Shown here piece by piece: positions 10,435-19,303 of a stretch of 64,000 nucleotides of DNA. The notes under the pieces were generated by a model, which worked only from the letters and a program-made list of their open reading frames with translations, was not told where the DNA came from and ran no database searches. The stretch comes from Selenomonadales bacterium (GTDB lineage Bacteria > Bacillota > Negativicutes > Sporomusales > UBA7701): assembly GCA_029975165.1 (NCBI GenBank), contig JARKPR010000035.1, positions 78,227-142,226 of the forward strand, written 5' to 3'. The position numbers and the translations under genes were made by a program. Every line of letters begins with the position of its first letter. Within the stretch, counting starts at the first letter, position 1.

Positions 10435-10620
10435 TCAGACTGGCGATAAAGGCCCATCTGCGGCGTTGCTCCTTGGCTGCCATCCTCAGCGTACGTTCGT
10501 GTACGCGCGATGCTGTCAAACCGGTCCTATGCAAACAACGCATCTAAACATTGTCGCGGAGGAAACGGTGGTGTCAGCCTCCGGTGCGCCTTGCATCTGG
10601 ACCTTTTTCACCAGTCTGAG
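10435..10620. repeat. Inverted-repeat-bounded intergenic element, copy 1
   Basis: A 186-bp element with ends CTCAGACTGG and CCAGTCTGAG. Inside the ends lie CCCATCTGCGGCGTTGCTCC on the left and GGTGCGCCTTGCATCTGG on the right. Two more copies occur at 16840-17005 (inverted) and 26099-26222. It lies in the gap after kimA and before the trkH terminator. It carries no plausible gene and can fold into a long hairpin. Confidence 0.85.
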
Positions 10621-10636
10621 GCTTTACCTACTAACT

Positions 10637-10664
10637 AAAAACGCCGCTCATCGAGCGGCGTTTT
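10637..10664. terminator. Bidirectional terminator after trkH
   Basis: AAAAACGCCGCTC and GAGCGGCGTTTT form a strong GC stem with A and T tails on both sides, between the convergent kimA and trkH genes. Confidence 0.85.
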
Positions 10665-10675
10665 CCCTTGCCTGT

Positions 10676-12160
10676 TCACAACCGGGAACTTCCCCGCCTG
10701 GCCGCGTACGGCCGCCAGAACTCGGGGTGGAACAGCACCAGCAGCGTAAACAGCTCCAGGCGGCCCAGCAGCATATCGGCCGTCAGCACCGCCTTGGCGA
10801 ACGGGTGGACCGCGGCGTACGTCGTCGTCGGCCCCACCACGCCGAACCCCGGCCCCACATTGCCCAGCATCGCCGCCACCGCCCCCATCGCGTCGAACGG
10901 AGCCAGCCCGGTCGCGGCCACCAGTAGCACCGACACGAAAAAGATTAGGATATACAAGAAGAAAAACTGCAGCACCATATGGAGCACCTCGGCGTCCACC
11001 GGCTTGCCGTCGATTTTCAGCGCCGCCACCAGCCGGGGATGGACGGCGTGCAGCAGCGACCAGGCGGCATCCTTCATCAGAATGAGCAGCCGCACCACCT
11101 TGATCCCGCCGGCCGTCGACCCGGCGCAGCCGCCGATAAACATCAGCAGCAGCAGGATAATCTTCGTCGCCGGCGGCCACTGATCGAAATCGGCCGTCAC
11201 GAACCCCGTCGTCGTCATAATCGACACCACCGTGAACAGCGCGTCGCGCAGCCCCGTCGCCGGCGCGATCCCCGGTCCGCAATACAGCAGGGCGGTTACG
11301 GCAAGAGTGGAAAAAATCACGATCGCCAGATACACCTTAAACTCGCTGTTCGCGAGCAGCTTCCGCCAGCCCTTCTGCCACGCCAGGTAATACAGAGCGA
11401 AATTACCACCGGCCAGGAACATGAACAAAACGATGATAAGCTCGATCGCCAGGCTATCGTAATACTTGATGCTGGCGTTCTTCGTCGAAAAACCGCCCGT
11501 CGCCATCGTCGCGAACGTATGATTGACCGCATCGAAAAGATCCATTCCGGCCAGATAGAGGAGGACGACCTGCGCCGCCGAAAAAACCACATACATCTGC
11601 CACAGCCGTAGGGCCATCGTCCTGATGCGCGGCAGCACCCGCTCCACCGTCGGCCCGGGCGACTCGGCCTGGAAAAGATTCACCGCGTCCGCACCCACAT
11701 TCGTCAGGAACACCACGAACAGCACGATTATCCCCATGCCGCCCAGCCAGTGGGTCATGCTCCGCCACAGCAAAAGGCTCGCGGGCAGCGCCTCCACGTC
11801 GGCGATGATGCTCGCCCCCGTCGTCGTCAGGCCCGACACCGTCTCGAACACCGCATTCAGATACGTCGGCACCCAGCCCGACAACCAATAAGGCAGGGCC
11901 CCCAGCGCACTGGCCAGCACCCACGTCCCGGCGGCCACCAGAAAACCCTCGCGGGTGCCGATCCGCCCCGGCTCCTCGCCGGCGTAATAAAGCATCGCCC
12001 CCAGGACCAACGTTATCGCCACCGACCAAACAAACGCCATAAAATCCGCTTCCCGGCGGACTAACGAATAAACGAGCGGTATCGCCATGAACAGGGCGTA
12101 AGCGGCGATAATCCGCCCCAGCAGGCGCGCGACGACCTGTATTCCCATGGTCTGCGTCAT
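10676..12160 (-). CDS. trkH: TrkH/KtrB-family potassium channel subunit
   Basis: 494 residues. Membrane pore of the Trk/Ktr K+ uptake system. Four pore-loop repeats are visible through filter-like TTTGAS, ATGGFSTKNAS, TTTGFVTADF and GNVGPGFG segments. The ATG overlaps the trkA stop (ATGA), so it is coupled to trkA. It works with the cytoplasmic NAD(P)- and nucleotide-gated TrkA subunit. At 494 residues it is nearer to TrkH than to the shorter KtrB. Confidence 0.93.
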   Translation of the reverse strand: MTQTMGIQVVARLLGRIIAAYALFMAIPLVYSLVRREADFMAFVWSVAITLVLGAMLYYAGEEPGRIGTREGFLVAAGTWVLASALGALPYWLSGWVPTYLNAVFETVSGLTTTGASIIADVEALPASLLLWRSMTHWLGGMGIIVLFVVFLTNVGADAVNLFQAESPGPTVERVLPRIRTMALRLWQMYVVFSAAQVVLLYLAGMDLFDAVNHTFATMATGGFSTKNASIKYYDSLAIELIIVLFMFLAGGNFALYYLAWQKGWRKLLANSEFKVYLAIVIFSTLAVTALLYCGPGIAPATGLRDALFTVVSIMTTTGFVTADFDQWPPATKIILLLLMFIGGCAGSTAGGIKVVRLLILMKDAAWSLLHAVHPRLVAALKIDGKPVDAEVLHMVLQFFFLYILIFFVSVLLVAATGLAPFDAMGAVAAMLGNVGPGFGVVGPTTTYAAVHPFAKAVLTADMLLGRLELFTLLVLFHPEFWRPYAARRGSSRL

Positions 12161-13500
12161 CCCCTGCCTTCGACGAAATCGAGCACCTTGGCCGCGTTAT
12201 CCGGCAGCGTGAACAGCACGATCCGGTCGCCGGGGGCCAGCACGCTGTTCCCCGTGGGGATGAAAGTCGCCTCGTCCCGCACCACCGCGCCCACCAGAAC
12301 CCGGCGGGGGAACTTTATATCCTTCAGCGGCTTGCCCGCCACGCGGCTGCCCGCCTTCACCACCAGCTCGATCGCCTCCGCCTTCGCGCCCTCGAACAGC
12401 GTCACCGCCACGACCTCCTCGCGCCGCACCTGGCGGAGGATCGCCCCCGCCGTTAAAAGCCGCGGCGAAAACACCACATCCACGCCCACCTGCTCCATCA
12501 GCGCGATGAACTCCGGCCGGCCCACGCGGGCGAACGTCTTCTGCGCCCCCAGGTGCTTGGCCATCAGCGCCACCAGCAGATTGAGCTTATCGTCGTCCGT
12601 CAGGCACACCACCGCGTCGTAATCGCCGATGCCCTCCTCGGCCAGCAGCTCGGCATCCGTGCCGTCGCCGCAAATCACCGTCGTTTTGTCCGTCACCTTC
12701 GCCAGCTCCTCGCAGCGGCGCTTGTCCCGCTCGATCACCTTCACCGTATAGCCGCCATTCTCCATCAACTGCGCCAGATTGCGGCCGATCCGCCCCGCGC
12801 CGACGATCAGAATCCTTTCCACCCGCGAGCGCGTCTGGTCGAACTGCGCCTCGAGCTCGCGGATAGCATCCCGTTCGCCCAGGAAAAACACGCTATCGTT
12901 ATCCTCCACAGCATCGCTGCCGGACGGAATAATCATCTTATTATGGCGCAATATCCCAGCGATAAGCACATTATCGGGCAGCGGCAGATAACGCAGCGCC
13001 ACCCCGCTGTACGGCGAATGCTCGCGCACCTTCACCTCCAGCAGCCGCACCTTGCCGCCGGCGAAATCCTCCACATCCAGAGCCGCCGGCGTCTTCAGGA
13101 TCTGGCTTATCTCCACCGCCGTCACCATCTCCGGATTAATAATCAGATCGATCCCCAGCGTGCGGCCGAACGCCTGGCAATCCTCCTCCAGATACTCCGT
13201 ATTGCGCACCCGGGCGATAACCTTCGGCACCCCATGCTGTTTCGCGGCCACGCAGGCAATCATGTTCACCTCGTCGCTGTCCGTCACCGCGATCAGCAGG
13301 CCCACATCGCCGGGGCCCACCTCGGCCAGCACCCTGGGGCTGGCGCCGTTGCCGGCGATCGTCATCACATCGAGACTATGCTCGACGATCGCCCGCCGGT
13401 CGTCATCCTGCTCGATGACAATCACATCATGATTCTCCTGGGTCAGCCTCTGGGCCAGCGTAAACCCCACCTTGCCGGCGCCGACGATGACGATCTTCAT
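12157..13500 (-). CDS. trkA: Trk potassium uptake regulatory subunit TrkA
   Basis: 447 residues with two RCK halves, each with a Rossmann nucleotide site: MKIVIVGAGKVGFTLA at the start and ILIVGAGRIGRNLAQ near residue 230. Each is followed by an RCK_C domain (for example RLLEVKVREHSPYSG near 150-160). It gates TrkH in response to nucleotides. Start at MKIVIVGAG with GGGAGAGGTG upstream; the frame is open 24 codons further but without family similarity. First gene of the trkA-trkH operon. Confidence 0.93.
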   Translation of the reverse strand: MKIVIVGAGKVGFTLAQRLTQENHDVIVIEQDDDRRAIVEHSLDVMTIAGNGASPRVLAEVGPGDVGLLIAVTDSDEVNMIACVAAKQHGVPKVIARVRNTEYLEEDCQAFGRTLGIDLIINPEMVTAVEISQILKTPAALDVEDFAGGKVRLLEVKVREHSPYSGVALRYLPLPDNVLIAGILRHNKMIIPSGSDAVEDNDSVFFLGERDAIRELEAQFDQTRSRVERILIVGAGRIGRNLAQLMENGGYTVKVIERDKRRCEELAKVTDKTTVICGDGTDAELLAEEGIGDYDAVVCLTDDDKLNLLVALMAKHLGAQKTFARVGRPEFIALMEQVGVDVVFSPRLLTAGAILRQVRREEVVAVTLFEGAKAEAIELVVKAGSRVAGKPLKDIKFPRRVLVGAVVRDEATFIPTGNSVLAPGDRIVLFTLPDNAAKVLDFVEGRG

Positions 13501-13621
13501 GTCCACCTCTCCCGTAGTCAGAGCGCAGAAATATTGTTGCAAAATATGCAATCTTGAATACATTCGGTCCACCGGGAAAAAAACCTTCTCCCGGCAACGC
13601 GGCCCCGTCTCAATATTTTAC

Positions 13622-13651
13622 TTGACGGACCGGACGGCAACCGCCTATAAT
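13622..13651 (+). promoter_or_regulatory. feo promoter
   Basis: TTGACG at 13622-13627, an 18-bp spacer, and a perfect TATAAT at 13646-13651. The predicted start near 13658 falls inside the first Fur-like box. Confidence 0.8.
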
Positions 13652-13656
13652 TTAAA

Positions 13657-13722
13657 TGAGAACAATTTTCAGCTGCCGCCCGGGGCGGCGATTTTTAACC
13701 GGTAAGTTGAGAATGATTATCA
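13657..13722 (+). promoter_or_regulatory. Two Fur boxes upstream of feoA
   Basis: Box 1 at 13657-13671 (TGAGAACAATTTTCA) overlaps the predicted start site. Box 2 at 13708-13722 (TGAGAATGATTATCA) is close to the 7-1-7 Fur consensus TGATAATNATTATCA with one clear mismatch. The arrangement fits iron-dependent repression. Confidence 0.8.
13675..13695 (+). terminator. Leader hairpin followed by T-run before feoA
   Basis: GCCGCC-CGG-GGCGGC forms a six-pair GC stem and is followed by GATTTTT. It lies between the feo promoter and feoA, between the two Fur boxes, so it could act as an early terminator or attenuator. A start at 13675 leaves only a short leader upstream. Confidence 0.45.
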
Positions 13723-13746
13723 ACGCAATGCGAGGAGTGATTTCCC

Positions 13747-13965
13747 GTGACCCTTGCCCAAGCCAAGCGCGGCCAGCGCGTAGAAATCGTCGCCATCCCC
13801 GACCCCGTCGTCCGGGCCCAGGCCATCCGCTTCGGCATTGCCGCCGGCGAACGCATCGCCTGCGCCGAAAAACTGCCCGCCGGACCAATCGTCATCGCCA
13901 AAGGCCGCCAGGAAATCGCCATCGGCCGGCGCCTGGCGGAAAACATCGAAGTGCGGCCCGCCTAG
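13747..13965 (+). CDS. feoA: Ferrous iron transport protein FeoA
   Basis: 72 residues, a single SH3-like FeoA domain (MTLAQAKRGQRVEIVAIPD at the start, AIGRRLAENIEVRP at the end). Cytoplasmic partner of FeoB. GTG start, with AGGAGTGA six bases upstream. 21 bp from feoB and under the Fur-box promoter, so clearly one operon. Confidence 0.88.
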   Translation: MTLAQAKRGQRVEIVAIPDPVVRAQAIRFGIAAGERIACAEKLPAGPIVIAKGRQEIAIGRRLAENIEVRPA

Positions 13966-13986
13966 CGGCCGGAAGGAGGAACCGGC

Positions 13987-15831
13987 ATGCACTGCCACGA
14001 CTGCCTCAGCCACATCGCCATCCCGGCCGGTGCCCGGAAAATCGTCCTCGTCGGCAACCCCAACGTCGGCAAATCCGTCTTCTTCAACGCCCTCACCGGC
14101 TTATACGTCGACGTCGCCAACTTCCCCGGCACCACCGTCGACATATCCCACGGCCGCTACGGCGGCGACGTCGTCCTCGACACCCCAGGCATCTACGGCA
14201 TCTCGTCCTTCAACGACGAAGAACGGGTCGCCCGCGACGTCGTCCTCGCCGCCGACCTCATCATCAACATCGTCGACGCCGTCCACCTCGAGCGCGACCT
14301 CTTCCTCACCCTCCAGCTCATCGACACCGGCCTGCCGGTCATCGTCGCCCTCAACATGCTCGATGAAGCCCGGCATCAGGGCGTCGCCGTCGACGCCGAC
14401 CTCCTGGAGCACCTGCTCGGCGTACCGGTCGTACCCACCGTCGCCGTGAAAGGGGAGGGGCTGGAAGACCTCAAAACCCGTCTTGCCGACGCCCGGCCCG
14501 GCATCAGCCCCCCCGACCTCAAGAAACAGCTGGCCGACATGGTGCGCACCGTCGCCGTCCCCGCCGAAGCCCTGCTCGTCCTTGAAGGCGACCCCGAAGT
14601 GGCCGACCGCCACGGCCTGGAGCCCGGCGGACAACGGGAAGAAATCTACCGCCAGCGGCGAGCGCGGGTCAACGACATCGTCGGCCACGTCGTCCGGGAA
14701 GAAGCCTCCGGCGCCGGCTTCGCCGCCCGCCTCGGCCACTGGGCGCTCAGGCCCCTCACCGGCATCCCCCTCTTCGCCCTCATCCTCTACTGTATGTACT
14801 ACCTCATCGGCGTCCTCGTCGCCCAGGACATTGTCGGCTTCACCGAGGAAACCCTCATGCAGGGACTTTACGAGCCGGCCGTCCGGGCCCTCGTCGGCCG
14901 CTTCGTCAGCGAAAGCTCCATCCCCGGCACCATCCTCATCGGCGAATTCGGCCTCCTCACCATGACCATCACCTACATCCTCGGCCTGCTCCTGCCGCTC
15001 GTCGTCGGCTTCTACTTCGTCCTATCCCTGCTGGAAGACTCCGGCTACCTGCCCCGTCTCGCCACCCTCGTCGACCGCCTCATGAACACCATCGGCCTCA
15101 ACGGCCGCGCCATCATCCCCATGATCCTCGGTTTCGGCTGCGTAACCATGGCCACCATCACCACCCGCATCCTCGGCTCGCAGCGCGAGCGCACCATCGC
15201 CACCGCCGTCCTCGGCCTCGCCATCCCCTGCTCGGCCCAACTCGGCGTCATCGCCGGCATGCTCGCCGCCCTCGGTCCCAAATACATCGCCATCTACGGC
15301 GGCGTCATCCTCCTCATCCTCGGCCTCGTCGGCCGGATCCTCCACCGCGTCCTTCCCGGCCAGTCCACCGACCTCCTCATCGACCTGCCGCCGCTCCGCC
15401 TGCCGCGGGGCGAAAACGTCCTCAAAAAAACAGTCACCAAATCCTACGCCTTCCTCAAAGAAGCCGCACCCCTCTTCATGATCGGCGCCCTCCTCATCAC
15501 CCTCCTCCAAGTCACCGGCCTGCTCGAAGTCATCCAGGACGGCCTCGCCCCCCTCACCCAAGGCCTGCTCAAGCTGCCGCGGGAAACGGCCACCGTCTTC
15601 ATCATGGGCATGATCCGCCGCGACTTCGGCGCCGCCGGCCTCAGCGACATGGTCCTCGGCCCGGCCGAAACCCTCGTCGCCCTCATCGTCATCACCCTCT
15701 TCGTCCCCTGCATCGCCGCCCTCATCGTCATCCTCAAAGAGCGGGGCGTAAAAGAAGGCATGCTCATCTGGCTCGGCTCCTGGCTCGCCGCCTTCGTCGT
15801 CGGCGGCCTCGTCGCCCACATCATCATCTGA
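13987..15831 (+). CDS. feoB: Ferrous iron transporter FeoB
   Basis: 614 residues. N-terminal G domain with P-loop GNPNVGKSVFFNAL, switch segment GTTVDISHG, G3 DTPGIYG and NMLDEA; helical linker at about 170-240; then two Gate regions and about 8-10 membrane helices. Takes up Fe2+ across the inner membrane. The sequence ahead of the P-loop carries CHDCLSHI, a CxxC pair, before the G domain starts. RBS GGAAGGAGG precedes the ATG. Somewhat short of the typical 650-700 residues. Confidence 0.95.
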   Translation: MHCHDCLSHIAIPAGARKIVLVGNPNVGKSVFFNALTGLYVDVANFPGTTVDISHGRYGGDVVLDTPGIYGISSFNDEERVARDVVLAADLIINIVDAVHLERDLFLTLQLIDTGLPVIVALNMLDEARHQGVAVDADLLEHLLGVPVVPTVAVKGEGLEDLKTRLADARPGISPPDLKKQLADMVRTVAVPAEALLVLEGDPEVADRHGLEPGGQREEIYRQRRARVNDIVGHVVREEASGAGFAARLGHWALRPLTGIPLFALILYCMYYLIGVLVAQDIVGFTEETLMQGLYEPAVRALVGRFVSESSIPGTILIGEFGLLTMTITYILGLLLPLVVGFYFVLSLLEDSGYLPRLATLVDRLMNTIGLNGRAIIPMILGFGCVTMATITTRILGSQRERTIATAVLGLAIPCSAQLGVIAGMLAALGPKYIAIYGGVILLILGLVGRILHRVLPGQSTDLLIDLPPLRLPRGENVLKKTVTKSYAFLKEAAPLFMIGALLITLLQVTGLLEVIQDGLAPLTQGLLKLPRETATVFIMGMIRRDFGAAGLSDMVLGPAETLVALIVITLFVPCIAALIVILKERGVKEGMLIWLGSWLAAFVVGGLVAHIII

Positions 15832-15852
15832 CGACATCCCGAGGTGAAAACA

Positions 15853-15996
15853 ATGGCCAAGCAAACCTGTCCCCAATGCGGCAACCCCGTCAGCACCCCA
15901 GCCCTTCGCTGCCCGCGCTGCAACAAACTCCTCCTCGCCCCCTGCGGCGGCAACTGCAGCCAATGCCGCAAAGGCAAACAGGGCGCCTGCTCCTGA
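15853..15996 (+). CDS. 47-residue eight-cysteine protein in feo operon
   Basis: Tiny gene starting 21 bp after feoB, with GAGGTG before the ATG. The product has cysteines at 6, 9, 20, 23, 31, 35, 38 and 46. The first four form two CPxC-type knuckles (CPQC, CPRC), as in zinc-ribbon or rubredoxin-like folds; the last four are spaced CxxxCxxC...C near a Lys-rich tail. It probably binds Zn or Fe. Its position suggests a FeoC-like accessory role in iron uptake, but it has no FeoC helix-turn-helix. Function not assigned. Confidence 0.75.
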   Translation: MAKQTCPQCGNPVSTPALRCPRCNKLLLAPCGGNCSQCRKGKQGACS

Positions 15997-16005
15997 CCGC
16001 GCGGC

Positions 16006-16719
16006 CTAAAACCCTCCCAGCGCCGGCCGCCGCTCGTTCAACCGCAATAGCTCGCTCACCGTCACCAGCTCGTACCCCTCCGCCCGCAGCCGGTCGATGA
16101 TAATCGCCAGCGCCCGCGGCGTCGGCAGCGGATACTGGCCGTCATGCAACAGCACGATACTCCCCGGCGTCGCCTGCCGCAGCACCGTCTTCACCACATC
16201 CTCCGCCGGCGGGCGGGCCCAGTCGTGGGGATCGACATCCCACAGCACCATCGTATAGCCCCGTTCACGGGCCGCCGCCACCACCGCCGCGTTGTAATGG
16301 CCACCGGGCGGGCGGAACAGCCGCGGCTTCACCGCCGTCCCGCGCCCGATCGCCTGCTCGGCGCGCTCCAGCTCGGCGGCCACCGCCGCCTTGTCCTGCC
16401 GCGTCAGCGAAATATGATGATACCCGTGCACCGCGATCTCGTGGCCGTCCGCCACCTCCCTCGCCAAAAGCTCCGGGCGGCGGTCCACGTTCTCGCCCAG
16501 CACGAAAAACGTCGCCCGTACGCCCTTCTCCTTCAGCACCGCCAGAACCTCCGGCGTCGTCTTGTAATGCGGCCCGTCGTCGATCGTCAGCGCGACCGCC
16601 CGCACCGCCGTCGACACATGGGAGACGACCTGCTCGTCCCGCCACAGCTCCGGCCGGGTGCCGACAGCCGCCGCCACCATGAACACCAGCACCGGCAAAA
16701 GCAATCGCCTCGTCTTCAC
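16006..16719 (-). CDS. Exported polysaccharide deacetylase (NodB domain)
   Basis: 237 residues. An N-terminal membrane or signal segment (LLLPVLVFMVAAAVG) is followed by a NodB homology domain: TIDDGPH (motif 1 with catalytic Asp-Asp), HGYHH (metal His pair), RPPGGHYN (motif 3), WDVDPHDW (motif 4) and LLHDG (motif 5). Probably removes N-acetyl groups from peptidoglycan or a related polymer, as in the PdaA/PdaB group. GTG start after GGAGGTG; upstream in-frame codons look non-coding. It converges with the feo operon, stop to stop within 10 bp. Confidence 0.88.
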   Translation of the reverse strand: MKTRRLLLPVLVFMVAAAVGTRPELWRDEQVVSHVSTAVRAVALTIDDGPHYKTTPEVLAVLKEKGVRATFFVLGENVDRRPELLAREVADGHEIAVHGYHHISLTRQDKAAVAAELERAEQAIGRGTAVKPRLFRPPGGHYNAAVVAAARERGYTMVLWDVDPHDWARPPAEDVVKTVLRQATPGSIVLLHDGQYPLPTPRALAIIIDRLRAEGYELVTVSELLRLNERRPALGGF

Positions 16720-16791
16720 ACGCCCACCTCCGCCGTCCCTTCTCCTAAAAATATGCCGCACAGCCCAAATAATTCCCAACCGAGCAAAATG

Positions 16792-16829
16792 AAGCTGAAA
16801 CGCCGGACCCAAGTCCGGCGTTTCAGCTT
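16792..16829. repeat. Perfect 17-bp inverted repeat upstream of deacetylase gene
   Basis: AAGCTGAAACGCCGGAC and its exact complement flank CCAA. It lies 73 bp upstream of the deacetylase start and directly next to element copy 2. No clear T-run follows on either strand. It may be a terminator variant or part of the repeat block. Confidence 0.6.
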
Positions 16830-16839
16830 GTAGACAAAG

Positions 16840-17005
16840 TCAGACTGGTGAGAAAGGTCCAGATGCAAGGCGCACCGGAAGAGCGCGCCGCGCCGCGGAC
16901 AGCGGGAAGTACGCAAGCAAGCGCTCTGATAAGTCAGACGCACGACGCTTCAGCGACGATGCGGTCGCTTACAACGCCGCAGATGGGCCTTTCTCACCAG
17001 TCTGA
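16840..17005. repeat. Inverted-repeat-bounded intergenic element, copy 2 (inverted)
   Basis: Ends TCAGACTGGTGAGAAAGG and CCTTTCTCACCAGTCTGA pair perfectly over 18 bp. Next to them lie CCAGATGCAAGGCGCACCGG and GCCGCAGATGGG, the reverse complements of the same blocks in copy 1. The central 90 bp differ from copies 1 and 3. Confidence 0.85.
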
Positions 17006-17037
17006 ACGGCGGCCCTCCGGCCGCCGTCTTCTTATCC

Positions 17038-19011
17038 TTATACCCTGAACCTGGCCGCAGCCGTCTGGAGATCCTGGGCCAGGCCCGCCAGCTCCTGGCT
17101 GGAAGACGCGATCTCCTCCATCGCCGCCAACTGCTCCTCCGCGGCTGCCGACACAGCCTGCGTCTCGTCGGCCGCCTTCCGGCCGAGATCATCGATCTGC
17201 CTCACCGAACCGACGATCTTCTGGCTGCCGGCCGCCAACTGCTGCATGGCCGCCGAAATCTCCCTCACCTGATCGGACACCTGGGCCACAAGCGCGGCGA
17301 TCTCCCGGAAAGCGGCCCCGGCAGCGTTCACGACCTCCGCTCCCGTCCTCACCTCGCGGGTGCCGGTATTCATCGCCGCCACCGCCTCGTCCGTATCCCC
17401 CTGGATCTCGCCGATCAGCGCCGCGATCTTCTTCGTCGCCTCCTCCGACTGCTCGGCCAGCTTCCGGACCTCCTCGGCCACCACCGCAAACCCCCGTCCC
17501 TGCTCGCCGGCCCGGGCGGCCTCGATCGCCGCGTTCAAAGCCAGAAGGTTGGTCTGGCCGGCGATACCCGCGATCGCGTCCACGATCTGGCCGATCTCCT
17601 TCGAACGCTCGCCCAGCTTCGCCACCACCGCCGCGGAAGAAGTCACCGTCCGCTGCAACTGCTCCATCTGGGCGACCGCCTTCTCCACCGTCCTGTCGCC
17701 GTCGTTCGCCTTCTCGGCCGCCTGGGCCGACCGGGCGGCGACCTGGTTGGCGTTCGTCGCCATAGCCTGGATGCTCGTCGACATCTGCTCGACCACCGCC
17801 GCCGTATCATTGGCCGCCGCCAACTGCTCGCCGGCGCCCGTCGCCACGCTGCCGATCGACACGGCGATCTGGTTAGCGGCCTGGGCCGACTGCTGGGCGC
17901 TGGCCGTAAGCTGCTGCGACGAAGACGCCACCCGCTCGGTGGCCCCCAGTACCTTCCCGATCAGCTCGCGCAGATTGCCGGCCATCTGCTCGAAGCCCCG
18001 GCCGAGCCGGCCGATTTCGTCATTGCCGCTCACCTCGAGCTTGACCAGCGAAACATCGCCGCCGGCGATACGGCCGGCCGCCGCCTCCAGCATCCTGATC
18101 GGCATGGCCAGGCGGCGGGCGAACCACACGATCATCAACCCGGCCAATACCGTTACCACCACAATCGTTGTCAGCGAAATCTGCGTCAGCGTCGTCACCG
18201 CCCCGGTCACCTCGGCCGCCGGCACCGTCACCGCCAGCCCCCAGCCCATGCCCGGCACCGGCGCATACGCGTAATGCCGGTCAATGCCCATCGCCGCCAA
18301 AGTCACATGTCCTCGCTCGCCCTTCACGATCCGCTCGGTAAGCGCCTTCCGTCCGGCGTCGGCCTGGGGATCGGTAAGAGGATTAACCTTCATCGCCACC
18401 GCCTTGTCGGGGTGGATAATCGTCAGGCCGTCCTGCTGGGAAACCAGCGCGTACCCCGTCTCGCCGACCTTGACCGACAAAATCAGCTTGCTCAGCGCCT
18501 CCATATTGACCCCGCCGTACACCACCCCGGTCACCTGGCCGTCCTTCTTCACCGGCATCGCCACCACCACAATCGTATGGCCGGTGGCCTTCGACACCAG
18601 CGGCCCGGTGATCGACGCCTCGCCCTGTATCGCCCGGCGAAAATGCTCGCGGTCGCGGAAATTCCCTTTCACCCCGGTCGAGCTCACGAACTCGCCGGCC
18701 GGATTGGCGTAAGAAAAATCGTCGTAAAGCGGGCTCACCTTGGCAACACTATGCAGGAACGGTAGTATCGCCTCATGGTCGCCGCTTTCCACCACCGGCA
18801 CCGCCGCCATCATCGTCAGCTCGGCCTTGCGGGCCGCCAGCCAGTCGGCCGTATTTGCGGCCGTTACCGTCGCCTTCTCGTCCATCTCCTTCAATATGCT
18901 CTCGGAGATGATCTCCCGGGCCTTCCAATAGTTCAGCCCCCCCAGCACACTCAAGGAAACGAGGAAAATCGCCAGAATTATTACCGTCAGCCTAGTTTGG
19001 ATGCTGCTCAA
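17038..19011 (-). CDS. Methyl-accepting chemotaxis protein (dCache type)
   Basis: 657 residues. Membrane helix at about 8-28, periplasmic double-Cache sensor at about 35-275, second helix at about 283-303, HAMP at about 303-357, and a cytoplasmic signalling domain with the hairpin tip ([20 protein letters not shown]) and [18 protein letters not shown]. The start is TTG with AGGGGG upstream. It has the same length and organisation as the receptor at 28659-30632, so the two are paralogues. Ligand unknown; small organic acids or amino acids are usual for dCache. Confidence 0.93.
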   Translation of the reverse strand: MSSIQTRLTVIILAIFLVSLSVLGGLNYWKAREIISESILKEMDEKATVTAANTADWLAARKAELTMMAAVPVVESGDHEAILPFLHSVAKVSPLYDDFSYANPAGEFVSSTGVKGNFRDREHFRRAIQGEASITGPLVSKATGHTIVVVAMPVKKDGQVTGVVYGGVNMEALSKLILSVKVGETGYALVSQQDGLTIIHPDKAVAMKVNPLTDPQADAGRKALTERIVKGERGHVTLAAMGIDRHYAYAPVPGMGWGLAVTVPAAEVTGAVTTLTQISLTTIVVVTVLAGLMIVWFARRLAMPIRMLEAAAGRIAGGDVSLVKLEVSGNDEIGRLGRGFEQMAGNLRELIGKVLGATERVASSSQQLTASAQQSAQAANQIAVSIGSVATGAGEQLAAANDTAAVVEQMSTSIQAMATNANQVAARSAQAAEKANDGDRTVEKAVAQMEQLQRTVTSSAAVVAKLGERSKEIGQIVDAIAGIAGQTNLLALNAAIEAARAGEQGRGFAVVAEEVRKLAEQSEEATKKIAALIGEIQGDTDEAVAAMNTGTREVRTGAEVVNAAGAAFREIAALVAQVSDQVREISAAMQQLAAGSQKIVGSVRQIDDLGRKAADETQAVSAAAEEQLAAMEEIASSSQELAGLAQDLQTAAARFRV

Positions 19012-19228
19012 TGTTTGTTCCCCCTGTCTGATGCAATCCCAATAAAAATAATACGATAAAATTTGACAAAAACCCTTGTATTTTTTAACAAAATCGCTGA
19101 ATTCTCCATCCCCGGCCGGCAGCTTCCTCTAACGGCGCACTTGCCACAGGTGAACTAACCGGCGAAAAAATGAAATAAATTTAAGCAATAGTAATATTAT
19201 TTTCGCTTTATGGTAGGAAAAGGAATAT

Positions 19229-19277
19229 ATTTGTCGAAAGAAATGCTTTGGCCAAATAATAGCTTTTGTCGAAAGAA
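19229..19277 (+). promoter_or_regulatory. Two Spo0A boxes
   Basis: TTTGTCGAAAGAA occurs twice, at 19229-19241 and 19265-19277, each containing the 0A-box core TGTCGAA. The second ends 26 bp before the gene at 19304. This suggests direct Spo0A control at sporulation onset. Confidence 0.65.
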
Positions 19278-19303
19278 GTATTTTCGGGCAAAGGAAGAAT
19301 GTA

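Noticed and set aside
8642..10543. Very long minus-strand open frame opposite kimA (and similar ones opposite serS, feoB and cdaR)
   Set aside because: Asp/Glu/Gly-rich mirror images of GC-rich plus-strand genes; no domain, no ribosome site, and they run through real genes and repeat elements.
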